NCBI RefSeq assembly: GCF_900109295.1
Contig: NZ_FOIZ01000002.1
Location: 1,109,809 to 1,173,808 of the forward strand
Length of the DNA: 64,000 bases
From: Cognatiyoonia koreensis
GTDB lineage: Bacteria > Pseudomonadota > Alphaproteobacteria > Rhodobacterales > Rhodobacteraceae
Reading direction: 5' to 3'
A model generated the notes under the pieces. It was not told the origin of the DNA and ran no database searches. It saw nothing but the letters and a program-made list of their open reading frames with translations. Positions 42,907 to 52,499 of this stretch are shown here, in pieces. Position 1 is the first letter of the stretch. Every line of letters begins with the position of its first letter. The translations under genes were made by a program, and so were the position numbers.

Positions 42907-43919
42907 ACGTCTTCGTATCTCACAACGGCATCTGCGGCGGCTAGGATGGCTTCGGATGCTGGCGTGAACGTGATGCCCAGAACGTCCGTGGTCGCTTGAT
43001 TGTCGGCTGACAGGTTCATGTCGACGATGGGCAGGATCTGCTTGGCCTGCGCATCAAACAGCGACATCAGCCAGACCATGAATTTCGGGGCCGTCCGTTT
43101 GGGCAGATTGCGATCGGCGTATTTCGTACGGAGGATCTCTACGACGTCCGGTGCCATCATGTAACGATCTGCGAGGATAAATCGCTTTCCGACACTTCCG
43201 GGGGCCGTCAACGCGTTCACATGCGCGCGCGACACATCTGCGATATCGACGATGGCCAGCGGAAAATTCGGCACCAATGGCAACTTGCCAGTCAGGAACT
43301 GCCCGATCAGCGATAGCGATGTGCCATAGTTGCCATCCATCGGCGTACCCACGACCAACCCGGGATTGATCGCGGTCAGCTGCATTTCAGGGTGGTCCTT
43401 GACGAAATCCCATGCTGCCTGTTCGGCAAGCGTTTTGGACTTTGCGTAAGGTCCCATCGACTTGTGGCCGACCTTTGACCAGTCGTCGGGGGTCAATTCC
43501 TCCCCGGGTGCCACGTCCTTGTGCTGTATGGCCACCACGGACGATGTCATGACAAAGCGCGTCACCCCGGCCGCCTGTGCAGCCCTGAGCGCACGCAGCA
43601 CGCCATCGACTGCCGGACGCACGACATCGTCTTCATTCTTGGGCACGCCGCCGGGAAAGGGCGAGGCGGTGTGCAATACTGCATCTACGCCGCGGACAGC
43701 GTCCGACCAGCCTTTGTCTTTCATCAGATCAAGTTCACAGAAACTCAGACGTGTCAGCAGGCCCGGATCGTCCAGATGCGGGGCGACTGCGGCGTTCACC
43801 TCTTGCACCCGCTTGGTCGACCGCATCGATCCCCGCACGAAATAGCCCGCGTTCAGCAGGTCCACCGCGATGCGTTTTGCGATAAATCCGGTTATGCCTG
43901 TCAGCAGGATGGTTTTCAT
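42903..43919 (-). CDS. NAD(P)-dependent epimerase/dihydroflavonol-4-reductase-like protein
   Basis: This is a 338-residue extended SDR. The cofactor motif ILLTGITGFIAKRIAVDLLN is followed by GVDAVLHTASPFPGGVPKN and RFVMTSSVVAI. The catalytic Tyr is in MGPYAKSKTLAEQAAWDFV (Y-A-K-S-K), with NPGLVVGTPMDGNYGTS after it. The pattern fits the dihydroflavonol/cinnamoyl-CoA reductase subgroup that reduces aldehydes or ketones; the natural substrate is unknown. I prefer the ATG at 43919 over a TTG four codons upstream. It precedes the META lipoprotein in one operon and follows the acyl-CoA dehydrogenase by 39 bp. Confidence 0.9.
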   Translation of the reverse strand: MKTILLTGITGFIAKRIAVDLLNAGYFVRGSMRSTKRVQEVNAAVAPHLDDPGLLTRLSFCELDLMKDKGWSDAVRGVDAVLHTASPFPGGVPKNEDDVVRPAVDGVLRALRAAQAAGVTRFVMTSSVVAIQHKDVAPGEELTPDDWSKVGHKSMGPYAKSKTLAEQAAWDFVKDHPEMQLTAINPGLVVGTPMDGNYGTSLSLIGQFLTGKLPLVPNFPLAIVDIADVSRAHVNALTAPGSVGKRFILADRYMMAPDVVEILRTKYADRNLPKRTAPKFMVWLMSLFDAQAKQILPIVDMNLSADNQATTDVLGITFTPASEAILAAADAVVRYEDV

Positions 43920-43958
43920 GTCACGCCCCAATCATTCTTGCATGACATATGACCCAAT

Positions 43959-45620
43959 TCAGCTATCTAGCAAGCGCCTTGCGATCACCTGCGCCTGAAT
44001 TTCGGCCGCGCCTTCGAAAATATTCAGGATCCGCGCGTCACACAGGATGCGGCTGATCTTGTATTCCAGCGCGAAACCATTGCCGCCGTGGATCTGCAAC
44101 GCGTTGTCCGCACAGGCCCACGCCACCCGCGCACCAAGCAGTTTTGCCATGCCCGCTTCAAGGTCGCATCGACGGTCGTTGTCTTTTTCCTGTGCCGAGA
44201 AATACGTCAGCTGCCGTGCCACCATGATCTCGGCCGCCATGAGGGCGAGTTTGCCCGATACACGTGGGAAGTTGATCAGCGCCTTGCCGAACTGGTTGCG
44301 TGTCTGAGCATAAGCCATGCCTTCATCCAACGCGGACTGCGCGACACCAACAGCCCGTGCAGCGGTCTGGATGCGCGCGGACTCGAATGTCTGCATCAGT
44401 TGCTTGAACCCCTGGCCTTCGACACCGCCAAGAAGGTTTTCGCCCTTCACTTTGAAATCGTCGAAGTTCAGCGTGTATTCCTTCATGCCGCGATAGCCGA
44501 GCACTTCGATCTCGCCGCCGGAAATGCCGGCGTCCTGCCAGGGTTCCGCATCTGTGCCGGGCGTCTTTTCCGCCAGGAACATCGACAGTCCCTTGTAATT
44601 GTCCGTGTCAGGAATGGTGCGGGCCAGCACGGTCATGACGTGCGTGCGGGCCGCGTGCGTGATCCATGTTTTGTTGCCGGAAATGATCCAATCGTCGCCA
44701 TCCTTGCGTGCCTTCGTGCGCAGTGCACCCAGATCGGACCCCGTGTTCGGTTCGGTAAAGACCGCCGTCGGCAAGGTCTCACCCGATGCCAACGATGGCA
44801 GCCATTTCTGTTTCTGCTCTTCGGTGCCTCCGCAGATAATCAGCTCTGCTGCGATTTCGGACCGGGTGCCAAGCGAACCAACACCGATATACCCGCGCGA
44901 CAGTTCCTCGGACACGACGCACATTGATGCCTTGGACAGGCCGAAACCACCGTATTCTTCGGGGATCGTCAGGCCGAACACACCAAGTTCCGCCATTTCG
45001 GAAATGATCTCCATCGGGATCAGTTCGTCTTTCAGGTGCCATTCATGCGCGTGTGGTTCGACCCGGTCCACGCTGAAGCGGCGGAACTGTTCGCGGATCA
45101 TCTCCAGTTCGTCGTCCAGACCGGACGCACCGACGGTCAGGTTTGCCGAATGCTCTTGCATCAGATCGCAAAGCCGCGTGCGTGCGGCCTGCGTGTTGCC
45201 CGACTGCGTCAGCGTCATGACAGCAGGGGCCATCAGATCGCGCATGTCGTCCTGAGCCAGCCCAAGGTCTTGCAGGCGCACCATTTCACCCTGGTTCATC
45301 TGGATGCCGCCATACATCTGCCAGAGGTATTCACCAAAGATGATCTGGTGGATCAGATGTTCGGTTTCCCCGAACTTGCCCGCTGCATCCAGCCGTTCGG
45401 CCCATTTCTGCATTTGACGCAGGGATTCCGTATAGGTCGCAAACCAAGCAAGACCGTGCGTAGCAGTCTGGTTTGCCTCGATCAGGCTATTTGAAACGCG
45501 CTCGCCTTCGGTGACGCGTGATCTGACAGAGGCCTTCGCTTTTTCAAAGGTCGCTTCGACGGCTGGTAGGGCTTTGGCCGTCAGGTCCAGTAGATCCGGC
45601 AGGATTACATCAGTGGTCAT
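43959..45620 (-). CDS. Acyl-CoA dehydrogenase family protein (long form)
   Basis: This 553-residue protein has an extra N-terminal helical part of about 140 residues before the standard fold. The fold then runs LKDELIPMEIISEMAELGVF, FGLTIPEEYGGFGLSKASMC, TAVFTEPNTGSDLGALRTKA (FAD/substrate contact), YTLNFDDFKVKGENLLGG and SALDEGMAYAQTRNQFGKAL, ending IHGGNGFALEYKISRILCDA. It oxidises acyl-CoA to enoyl-CoA, passing electrons to ETF, whose genes are at 55622-57309. The ATG at 45620 has AGGAT six bases upstream. An inverted repeat at 45661-45710 lies in its promoter region. Confidence 0.93.
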   Translation of the reverse strand: MTTDVILPDLLDLTAKALPAVEATFEKAKASVRSRVTEGERVSNSLIEANQTATHGLAWFATYTESLRQMQKWAERLDAAGKFGETEHLIHQIIFGEYLWQMYGGIQMNQGEMVRLQDLGLAQDDMRDLMAPAVMTLTQSGNTQAARTRLCDLMQEHSANLTVGASGLDDELEMIREQFRRFSVDRVEPHAHEWHLKDELIPMEIISEMAELGVFGLTIPEEYGGFGLSKASMCVVSEELSRGYIGVGSLGTRSEIAAELIICGGTEEQKQKWLPSLASGETLPTAVFTEPNTGSDLGALRTKARKDGDDWIISGNKTWITHAARTHVMTVLARTIPDTDNYKGLSMFLAEKTPGTDAEPWQDAGISGGEIEVLGYRGMKEYTLNFDDFKVKGENLLGGVEGQGFKQLMQTFESARIQTAARAVGVAQSALDEGMAYAQTRNQFGKALINFPRVSGKLALMAAEIMVARQLTYFSAQEKDNDRRCDLEAGMAKLLGARVAWACADNALQIHGGNGFALEYKISRILCDARILNIFEGAAEIQAQVIARRLLDS

Positions 45621-45660
45621 TGTCATATCCTGTCCGTCATGCGCCATTGGTCGAATCCTC

Positions 45661-45710
45661 ATTATTGTGCAGGTGCAGAGATAACTGCTGTGCAACTGCA
45701 GCGCAATAAT
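45661..45710. promoter_or_regulatory. Inverted repeat upstream of the acyl-CoA dehydrogenase gene
   Basis: ATTATTGTGC (45661-45670) and GCGCAATAAT (45701-45710) are reverse complements with one mismatch. Between them lie several TGCA/CTGC elements, including CTGC-TG-TGCA-ACTGCAG. It begins 41 bp before the start codon, where an operator for a fatty-acid or PHB-type regulator would fit. The regulator is not identified. Confidence 0.4.
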
Positions 45711-45792
45711 AATTCAATAAGTGCGACGAAAATGCATATTTATGTCGCAATGACCTCGGTTGTTGGGCGCTGGTCAGTCACTGTGCCCAAAC

Positions 45793-46317
45793 TCAGGACA
45801 GCAGTTCCTCGAAATTGCAGATTGCCGCCAGCTCGGGCACCTGATTTGGCGGCACAACCTGAAATGACGTGGTGTAAAGCACCTCGTCACCGTCGGTCGC
45901 CGTCATCGTCCACGTTCCAGGCAGCAGCTCGTATTCATAGTCGAACTGGTAGAAGGTAATCGAACTGTCGACACCACTGATGCTGGTCTGGAACGATTGC
46001 GATTTCGCTCGACCATCGCCCATTGGCGGGTGGGTAATTGTCATGGTTACGTTATCGATACCGAACGCGGATTCCGACATCGCCTTGACCCCGAAACCGA
46101 TCCCCATGACCGCAGGAACCTTGTTCACGGTCGACACGAAAGGTGGCTCGTCAACGATGACATTCGTGATGCCCGCAACCGTATCGGGGGCAGGGCGGGT
46201 GCCTGTGCTTTCGGGCGGGCAGATCACGCCACTTTCAAGCGCGGCGATCGCGGGACCTGTCTTGTCCTGTGCCAAAAGAGGGGTGGCCAACAGAAGGAAT
46301 GGAATGAGATATCGCAT
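45793..46317 (-). CDS. DUF3859 domain secreted protein
   Basis: A 174-residue product starts with a signal peptide MRYLIPFLLLATPLLAQ. The mature part has ALESGVICPPESTGTRPAPD, VPAVMGIGFGVKAMSESAFG, VTMTITHPPMGDGRAKSQSF and TFYQFDYEYELLPGTWTMTA, matching DUF3859. Two cysteines are present. It probably resides in the periplasm; function unknown. An in-frame ATG at 46344 would put the signal peptide nine residues in, so 46317 is preferred. Confidence 0.85.
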   Translation of the reverse strand: MRYLIPFLLLATPLLAQDKTGPAIAALESGVICPPESTGTRPAPDTVAGITNVIVDEPPFVSTVNKVPAVMGIGFGVKAMSESAFGIDNVTMTITHPPMGDGRAKSQSFQTSISGVDSSITFYQFDYEYELLPGTWTMTATDGDEVLYTTSFQVVPPNQVPELAAICNFEELLS

Positions 46318-46411
46318 GCCCCCAACTTGGGAGGCGGAGTGCATTTGTCAACGGGATTGAATGACGTCAGCAGGAAACGCGCCTATTCCGGATGAAACAG
46401 GCGCGTGTCGC

Positions 46412-48010
46412 TTAACCGATGGCCGCGGCCTTGACGTCCGCGTCGATGAAGGGGACGTATTTTTCAAAGTTGTTCGAAAACATCTCGACCAGTTTCGCGG
46501 CCTGTGCGTCATAGGCGTCCTTGTCCGCCCATGTATCGCGTGGGTTCAGCAGCTGATCGTCGACGCCGTCGCAAGTCACCGGCACTTCGAATCCAAAATT
46601 TGGATCCTTGCGGAACTGGTTTTCGACAAGCGTGCCGTCCAGCGCTGCGGCCAGCAGGGCGCGGGTCGCCTTGATCGGCATCCGCGACCCGGTGCCATAG
46701 GCCCCGCCCGTCCAACCGGTGTTCACCAGCCAGCAGGTCGCCCCGTGCGATGCGATCTTCTTGCGCAGCAGGTTGCCATAAACCTCCGGGCGGCGCGGCA
46801 TGAACGGCGCACCGAAACACGTGGAAAACGTGGGTTCCGGTTCCGTTACACCGCGCTCGGTGCCCGCGACCTTGGACGTAAAGCCTGACAGGAAGTGATA
46901 CATCGCCTGCGCGGGTGTCAGGCGTGAAATCGGGGGCAACACGCCGAAGGCATCGCACGTCAGCATGATGATGTTCTTTGGATGGCCGCCAAGCGCGCTT
47001 TCGGATGCATTGCTGATGTAATTCAGCGGGTAGGCGCAGCGCATGTTGGCCGTCAGGCTGTCATCTTCGAAATCCAGTTCCTTGGTTTCGGGATCAAAGA
47101 CCATGTTTTCAATGACCGTATGGGGCATGGAACAGGTCGCGTAGATTTCCGGCTCTGCCTTCGGGTCCAACCCGATGGTCTTGGCATAACACCCGCCTTC
47201 AAAATTGAAGGTGCCACGGTCGGACCAGCCATGTTCGTCGTCACCAATCAGGGTGCGCGACGGATCGGCGGATAGCGTCGTCTTGCCCGTGCCGGAAAGG
47301 CCAAAGAAGACAGCCGTATCGACAGGGTTGCCCGGTGCGTGGTTGGCCGAACAATGCATCGGCATGATGCCCTTTTCCGGCAGCAGGTAATTCAACAGGG
47401 TAAAGACGGATTTCTTGTTCTCGCCTGCGTATTCCGTGCCGCCGATCAGGATAAGCTTCTTGGCGAAATTCAGCGCAATGACCGTATCGCTGCGGCAGCC
47501 GTGCTTTGCCGGGTCCGCCTTGAAGGACGGGCAGTTGATAATCGTCCAGTCAGGGGCAAACGTATCAAGCTCAGACGCTTCGGGGCGGCGCAGCAGGTGG
47601 CGGATGAACAGCCCGTGCCAGGCAAGTTCGGTAACGACGCGCACATCAAGACGGTGAGCAGGGTCGGCCCCGCCGAAAAGGTCCTGCACATGATAGGTAC
47701 CGCCCTGCATGTGGGCGAGCATGTCCGCGTGCAGCGTGTCAAACGCTGCCGGATCCATCGGGGGATTGTTTTCCCACCAGATTGTATTCTTCGTTTCCGG
47801 CGTCACGACGACGAATTTGTCCTTGGGCGACCGGCCGGTATGTTTTCCGGTTGTGACAAGAAAGGTGCCACCCTGACCTTCGACACCTTCACCAGCAGCA
47901 ATCGCGGCCTCCTGCAGCGCGGCTTCGGACAGGTTGTAATAGACGTAACCCAGCCCTTTGATGCCTTGATCTTCAAGTTTCATCTGTGGGTTGACCTGTC
48001 CTTGGTCCAT
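46412..48010 (-). CDS. pckA: Phosphoenolpyruvate carboxykinase (ATP)
   Basis: This 532-residue enzyme converts oxaloacetate and ATP to phosphoenolpyruvate, CO2 and ADP, the gateway to gluconeogenesis. Signatures are [51 protein letters not shown], the kinase-1a loop [20 protein letters not shown], kinase-2 [20 protein letters not shown], and [26 protein letters not shown] precedes the ATG. It diverges from chvI over a 299-bp region with two GTTAGCGCAACCAA repeats, and pckA-chvI-chvG linkage is typical of alphaproteobacteria. Confidence 0.98.
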   Translation of the reverse strand: MDQGQVNPQMKLEDQGIKGLGYVYYNLSEAALQEAAIAAGEGVEGQGGTFLVTTGKHTGRSPKDKFVVVTPETKNTIWWENNPPMDPAAFDTLHADMLAHMQGGTYHVQDLFGGADPAHRLDVRVVTELAWHGLFIRHLLRRPEASELDTFAPDWTIINCPSFKADPAKHGCRSDTVIALNFAKKLILIGGTEYAGENKKSVFTLLNYLLPEKGIMPMHCSANHAPGNPVDTAVFFGLSGTGKTTLSADPSRTLIGDDEHGWSDRGTFNFEGGCYAKTIGLDPKAEPEIYATCSMPHTVIENMVFDPETKELDFEDDSLTANMRCAYPLNYISNASESALGGHPKNIIMLTCDAFGVLPPISRLTPAQAMYHFLSGFTSKVAGTERGVTEPEPTFSTCFGAPFMPRRPEVYGNLLRKKIASHGATCWLVNTGWTGGAYGTGSRMPIKATRALLAAALDGTLVENQFRKDPNFGFEVPVTCDGVDDQLLNPRDTWADKDAYDAQAAKLVEMFSNNFEKYVPFIDADVKAAAIG

Positions 48011-48099
48011 AGGAACGCTCCTGAATAATCAGCCGGGATTGGCGTGCGTAGGTCCATCTAGCACCATGCTTTGCCAGCGGAACACCCTGATTTCATGGC

Positions 48100-48133
48100 G
48101 TTAGCGCAACCAACTGCATGTTAGCGCAACCAA
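48100..48133. promoter_or_regulatory. Tandem GTTAGCGCAACCAA repeats in the pckA-chvI intergenic region
   Basis: The 14-bp sequence GTTAGCGCAACCAA occurs at 48100-48113 and again at 48120-48133, a 20-bp period (about two helical turns). Each unit is near-palindromic (GTTAGCGC-AAC) and resembles the GTTA-N4-TAAC site before pyk. It lies 90-123 bp upstream of pckA. The rest of the 299-bp region (48011-48309) shows no gene. Confidence 0.55.
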
Positions 48134-48309
48134 AAGGAGCCGATCGGAAAAGGTGGGCCATTTTAGTCAATTCTTAGGGCCTAGTGGCGCAAATAAGGCA
48201 CGCCCATGTGGCCGAATCACACTTTGGGATTGATTCGTGGGCGCAAAACGGTGAAACAATTGGAAAAAAGCAGGCTAATAACAACAATCGAGCAGTAAGG
48301 GTTAAACCT

Positions 48310-49011
48310 ATGTCAAAAATTGCACTGGTGGACGACGACAGGAACATCCTGACGTCTGTGTCCATGACTCTTGAAGCAGAAGGCTTCGAAGTCGAAACAT
48401 ACAACGATGGTCAGTCCGCCTTGGATGCGTTCAATAAACGCATGCCCGATATGGCTGTCCTCGATATCAAGATGCCCCGCATGGATGGCATGGATCTACT
48501 GCAACGGCTGCGCCAGAAAACATCCATGCCGGTCATCTTCCTGACCTCCAAGGATGATGAAATCGACGAAGTACTCGGTCTGCGCATGGGTGCGGACGAT
48601 TACGTCAAGAAACCATTTTCCCAGCGCCTTCTCGTGGAACGTATTCGTGCGCTGTTGCGCCGTCAGGACGTGATCAGCGGCGATGTGGTCGAAGAAACCG
48701 AAGAAACCAAGATCATGGTGCGCGGCGAACTGACGATGGACCCGCTGCGCCACGCGGTGAAATGGAAAGGTCGGGACGTATCGCTGACCGTCACCGAATT
48801 CCTTCTTTTGCAGGCGCTCGCACAGCGCCCCGGCTTCGTAAAATCGCGCGACCAGCTGATGGATGTCGCCTATGATGATCAGGTCTATGTCGATGACCGG
48901 ACCATTGACAGCCACATCAAGCGGTTGCGCAAAAAGATGCGCTCGGCGGACGATGAATTTTCCGCGATCGAGACGCTTTACGGGATCGGTTACCGCTACA
49001 ACGAAGAATAG
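48310..49011 (+). CDS. chvI: Response regulator ChvI (OmpR family)
   Basis: This 233-residue protein has a receiver domain at 1-120. The acidic pair is in [17 protein letters not shown], the phosphoacceptor Asp in [18 protein letters not shown], and the Lys in [18 protein letters not shown]. An OmpR-type winged-helix domain at about 135-230 reads [20 protein letters not shown], then [20 protein letters not shown]. ChvI with ChvG responds to acid or envelope signals and controls exopolysaccharide and host-association genes in rhizobia. chvG follows after 5 bp. The ATG at 48310 is the conserved start. Confidence 0.96.
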   Translation: MSKIALVDDDRNILTSVSMTLEAEGFEVETYNDGQSALDAFNKRMPDMAVLDIKMPRMDGMDLLQRLRQKTSMPVIFLTSKDDEIDEVLGLRMGADDYVKKPFSQRLLVERIRALLRRQDVISGDVVEETEETKIMVRGELTMDPLRHAVKWKGRDVSLTVTEFLLLQALAQRPGFVKSRDQLMDVAYDDQVYVDDRTIDSHIKRLRKKMRSADDEFSAIETLYGIGYRYNEE

Positions 49012-49016
49012 TAGCG

Positions 49017-50756
49017 ATGAGCGATTCAACAGCCATTGATGTACGCGACCTGAAATCGGTGCGCCGGGCGGCAGACGCCTCGGCGCCCGACGTCGTTTTG
49101 GGTGATGACTGGGTGTCGCCGCAGGCGGCAGGCGAACAGGAACTGTTCGACAAGCGCCGCAGCCGCGGCTTGCTGACCCTGCGCAAATCGCCTATCGCGC
49201 GCAAGATCATCACGTTCAACCTGATCGCAATGATCCTGATGATCGCAGGTGTGCTTTACCTGAACCCGTCGCGTGACAACCTCGCGTTCCAAAGGGCCAA
49301 TGGCCTCGTGAACGAAGCGGAACTCATCGCCGACGTACTCGAAGCGCGGATGCCGCTGACCGCGCCGGTGAATATGGTCACGGGTGACGGCATTGATGTC
49401 CTTGGGACACTGCTGGAAATGGACCTGCGCGGTGGCATCGAAGTATCGGTATTCGATCCGAACGCTATCCTTGTCGCCACGGCGACAGGTGCCAGCGGCG
49501 GATCATCCATCGACGGTCTGAACCGCAACGAAGGTGGCACCTTCATTACTGATATCCTCAGTTCGGCCTGGTCAAGCCTGCTAAGCGTCGTGGGTGCCGA
49601 CAGCGCAGTGAACGGTGCCGGACTGCAACCGCGGCTAAACCCCGAAGACATTCTATCGGTCGTTGAAAACGGCACAAAGGTGCAATCGCTCAACTCTGCA
49701 TCCGGCACGACATTTGTCGTTGCCACGCCGATCCGGCAAGGCACCAACACGGTCGGTGTCGTCGCGATTTCCAGTGCTGCGGGCGAACTTGACCGGCTTG
49801 TGCGGCACGAACGCGAACAGGTGTTGCGCCTGTTCATCGTCGGTATCCTTGTCAGCGTCGGCCTCAGCCTTGTGCTTGCATCGACCATCGCCAACCCGCT
49901 GGCTGACCTGTCCGCTGCGGCGGAACTCGGCCGTGACAAGAACGCGCGAAAGATGTCCCCGACCAAGGTGCGCATCCCCGACCTCACCGCCCGCCCTGAT
50001 GAAATCGGGCGCCTGTCCGGCGCGCTGCGCGGCATGGTGCAGGCACTTTACGAACGAATCGAAGGCAACGAACAATTTGCCGCCGACGTCGCGCATGAAA
50101 TCAAGAACCCGCTGGCGTCGCTACGCTCTGCTGTTGGCACGATGCGCGTCGCCAAGCGCGAGGATCAGCGCGAAAAGATGCTCGAAGTCATCGAACATGA
50201 CGTCCGTCGCCTCGACCGGCTGGTCAGCGATATTTCCAACGCGTCGCGGCTCGACAGCGAGCTTGTGAAAGAGGAAGAAGAATCCTTTAACCTTCTGAAG
50301 ATGCTGCAGAACATCAACGAATTCCTCGGCAAGGAAGCAGAATCCAAAGGCATCGACTATATCGCCGATCTGCCAAGCGAACCGATCCACGTCATGGGCC
50401 TTGAAGGGAGGCTGGCGCAGGTCTTTGTCAACCTGATCACCAACGCGATTTCCTTCTGCGAAGACGGGGATGCGATCCGCGTCTGGGCGCGTCGGCGCGA
50501 AAACCGCGTGCTGATCGTGGTCGAAGATACAGGCCCCGGCATCCCGAACGAGGCCCTGCAAAAGGTGTTCAAACGGTTCTATTCCGAACGCCCCGAACAG
50601 CAGTTTGGCAACAATTCCGGCCTTGGCCTCGCCATCTCCAAACAGATTGTCGAGGCGCATGGCGGCGTGATCTGGGCCGAAAACATCCGCCCGACAGAGG
50701 CTGACATGACATCGGAACCGCTGGGCGCGCGTTTCGTTGTCGGCCTGCCGGTCTAG
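49017..50756 (+). CDS. chvG: Sensor histidine kinase ChvG
   Basis: This is a 579-residue kinase. A polar N terminus is followed by a first membrane helix at about 63-82 (ITFNLIAMILMIAGVLYL), a periplasmic sensor of about 180 residues and a second helix at about 270-290 (LRLFIVGILVSVGLSLVLA). A HAMP-like linker, the HisKA box with FAADVAHEIKNPLASLRSAV and the ATPase domain (LITNAISFCEDGD, DTGPGIPNEA, NSGLGLAISKQIVEAHG) complete it. It phosphorylates ChvI. hprK starts 9 bp after its stop, so the two-component system is physically joined to the regulatory PTS. Confidence 0.95.
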   Translation: MSDSTAIDVRDLKSVRRAADASAPDVVLGDDWVSPQAAGEQELFDKRRSRGLLTLRKSPIARKIITFNLIAMILMIAGVLYLNPSRDNLAFQRANGLVNEAELIADVLEARMPLTAPVNMVTGDGIDVLGTLLEMDLRGGIEVSVFDPNAILVATATGASGGSSIDGLNRNEGGTFITDILSSAWSSLLSVVGADSAVNGAGLQPRLNPEDILSVVENGTKVQSLNSASGTTFVVATPIRQGTNTVGVVAISSAAGELDRLVRHEREQVLRLFIVGILVSVGLSLVLASTIANPLADLSAAAELGRDKNARKMSPTKVRIPDLTARPDEIGRLSGALRGMVQALYERIEGNEQFAADVAHEIKNPLASLRSAVGTMRVAKREDQREKMLEVIEHDVRRLDRLVSDISNASRLDSELVKEEEESFNLLKMLQNINEFLGKEAESKGIDYIADLPSEPIHVMGLEGRLAQVFVNLITNAISFCEDGDAIRVWARRRENRVLIVVEDTGPGIPNEALQKVFKRFYSERPEQQFGNNSGLGLAISKQIVEAHGGVIWAENIRPTEADMTSEPLGARFVVGLPV

Positions 50757-50765
50757 GGCAGGGGC

Positions 50766-51191
50766 ATGGACACCCAATCGCCCCTCCACGCGACCTGCGT
50801 GGCGGTCGGCGGTGCGGGCGTTCTGATCACGGGTGCATCCGGCAGCGGAAAATCGAACCTTGCTCTCCAGATGCTCGCGCTGGGTGCGGTGCTTGTCGCG
50901 GATGACCGCGTCTTGCTGACTGAAACGGACGGGCATCTGATGGCCACTTGCCCGCCGACGTTGGTGGGCCTGATCGAGGCGCGTGGAATTGGCATCCTGA
51001 ATGCGCAATCCTGCGCGGGCGCACCCGTTCGGCTGGCCGTTGATCTCAGCACGGTTGAAACCGAACGGATCCCACCCCGACGTGAGGTCACACTTCTTGG
51101 GGTTCATATCCCCTTGTTTCACAGGGCCAGTGACATACATCTGGCTTCTGCGATACTTCAATTCATGCGCGCCGGCCGGAGTGAGCGATGA
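50766..51191 (+). CDS. hprK: HPr kinase/phosphorylase, short alphaproteobacterial form
   Basis: The protein is 141 residues, about half the length of the Firmicute enzyme, because the N-terminal domain is absent. It keeps the P-loop at 23-30 (GASGSGKS in VLITGASGSGKSNLALQM) and GAVLVADDRVLLTE. The shorter second signature is around LVGLIEARGIGILNAQ, corresponding to the HprK capping loop. It phosphorylates HPr on Ser46. The short form is normal for alphaproteobacteria. Its stop overlaps the rapZ ATG by 4 bp. Confidence 0.93.
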   Translation: MDTQSPLHATCVAVGGAGVLITGASGSGKSNLALQMLALGAVLVADDRVLLTETDGHLMATCPPTLVGLIEARGIGILNAQSCAGAPVRLAVDLSTVETERIPPRREVTLLGVHIPLFHRASDIHLASAILQFMRAGRSER

Positions 51192-52108
51192 CGCAAACCA
51201 AGGATGCAGACGATCCTAAAACACCGAGCCTCTTGCTTGTGACCGGCCCATCTGGCGCCGGGCGGTCGACAGCTGTCAATGCGTTGGAAGATCTCGGTTA
51301 CGAGGTCATCGACAATCTGCCACTTTCGCTATTGCCCCCCTTGCTTGCGGTCACCCATGAACGCCCGCTGGCGCTCGGGCTAGATGTGCGCAACCGTGAC
51401 TTCAGCATTGACGCGCTGATTGCCGTGATCGACGCCGTGCACGAACGGCTGGGTGATATGGCGCAGGTTCTTTATCTGGATGCGGCCGAAGACACGCTGC
51501 TGCGTCGCTATTCTGAAACACGTCGCCGCCATCCGCTGGCCCCCGCCGGTCCGCCACAGGCGGGGATCGCGCGCGAAAATGAAATGCTGGCCCCGATCCG
51601 CGTGCGCGCCGACTATGTGGTCGACACGACAAAGATGTCGCCCCATGACCTGCGGGCCGAGATCGACAGTATCTTCGCACCCGGTGAAGGGCGGATGCTG
51701 GGCGTGACCGTGCATTCCTTTTCGTACAAACGCGGCCTCCCGCGCGGGCTGGACATCGTGCTGGACTGCCGCTTTCTGCGCAATCCGCATTGGGATCCAA
51801 AACTGCGTGCACTTGATGGACGCGACCAGGCTGTCGCGGATTATGTCGCCGCTGATGACCGGTTTCCGACGTTCTTTGCCAAGGTCAAAGACCTGATTAC
51901 GCTGCTTTTGCCAGCGCATAAGGACGAAGGCCGATCGCATCTTTCAATCGGTTTTGGGTGTACCGGCGGGCAACACCGTTCCGTCATGATGGCAGAAAGA
52001 CTGGCCGCAAGTCTTGAAGAAGACGGTTGGCAGGTGTCTAAGCGGCACAGGGAAATGGAACGGCGCGACGGTGTGGGGCTGTCGGGCAAACAGGGACAAG
52101 GCGTTTGA
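51188..52108 (+). CDS. rapZ: RapZ-like nucleotide-binding protein
   Basis: This 306-residue protein has an N-terminal P-loop ATPase (LLLVTGPSGAGRSTAVNALE) whose usual lysine is arginine. LGYEVIDNLPLSLLPPLLAV, then FLDAAEDTLLRRYSETRRRH and RADYVVDTTKMSPHDLR follow. The C-terminal RapZ domain contains SFSYKRGLPRGLDIVLDCRF, LRNPHWDP and the ion-binding SIGFGCTGGQHRSVMMAERL. In E. coli RapZ guides small RNAs that control GlmS; in alphaproteobacteria its role within the PTS block is less clear. It overlaps hprK and EIIA by 4 bp each. Confidence 0.96.
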   Translation: MTQTKDADDPKTPSLLLVTGPSGAGRSTAVNALEDLGYEVIDNLPLSLLPPLLAVTHERPLALGLDVRNRDFSIDALIAVIDAVHERLGDMAQVLYLDAAEDTLLRRYSETRRRHPLAPAGPPQAGIARENEMLAPIRVRADYVVDTTKMSPHDLRAEIDSIFAPGEGRMLGVTVHSFSYKRGLPRGLDIVLDCRFLRNPHWDPKLRALDGRDQAVADYVAADDRFPTFFAKVKDLITLLLPAHKDEGRSHLSIGFGCTGGQHRSVMMAERLAASLEEDGWQVSKRHREMERRDGVGLSGKQGQGV

Positions 52109-52497
52109 TCGGGATCGTTATTGTTGCGCATGGTGGGTTGGCGCGCGAATATCTTGCAGCTGTTGAACACGTGGTTGGTGTCCAGGAAGGCATCAAGGCC
52201 ATCACCATTGCCCCCGAAGAGGACCGCGCCCGCAAGCAGCAGGAAATCTGCGAGGCCGCCAACGCCGTCGATTCAGGAAACGGTGTCGTGATCGTCACCG
52301 ACATGTTCGGCGGGTCCCCGTCCAATCTGTCGCTGCGCGCCTGTTCGATCGAGAACCGTCAAATCCTTTACGGTGCGAACCTGCCCATGCTGATCAAACT
52401 TGCCAAGTCCCGTCACAAGCCGGTGCCGGATGCCGTGACCGCCGCGATCACCGCCGCCCACAAGTATATCAATGCCCACAGCGTCGGACCTGCGTGA
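52105..52497 (+). CDS. PTS EIIA component, mannose family (regulatory)
   Basis: This 130-residue EIIA-Man domain begins MIGIVIVAHGGLAREYLAAV with the phosphorylatable His9, and carries GNGVVIVTDMFGGSPSNLSL. It receives phosphate from HPr. No EIIB or EIIC permease gene is nearby, so the chain is regulatory and not for sugar uptake. The start is a TTG overlapping the rapZ stop. HPr follows. Confidence 0.95.
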   Translation: MIGIVIVAHGGLAREYLAAVEHVVGVQEGIKAITIAPEEDRARKQQEICEAANAVDSGNGVVIVTDMFGGSPSNLSLRACSIENRQILYGANLPMLIKLAKSRHKPVPDAVTAAITAAHKYINAHSVGPA

Positions 52498-52499
52498 CC

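Noticed and set aside
50121..51161. Antisense ORF over chvG and hprK
   Set aside because: Both sense genes have complete domain sets; the antisense product has no recognisable features.
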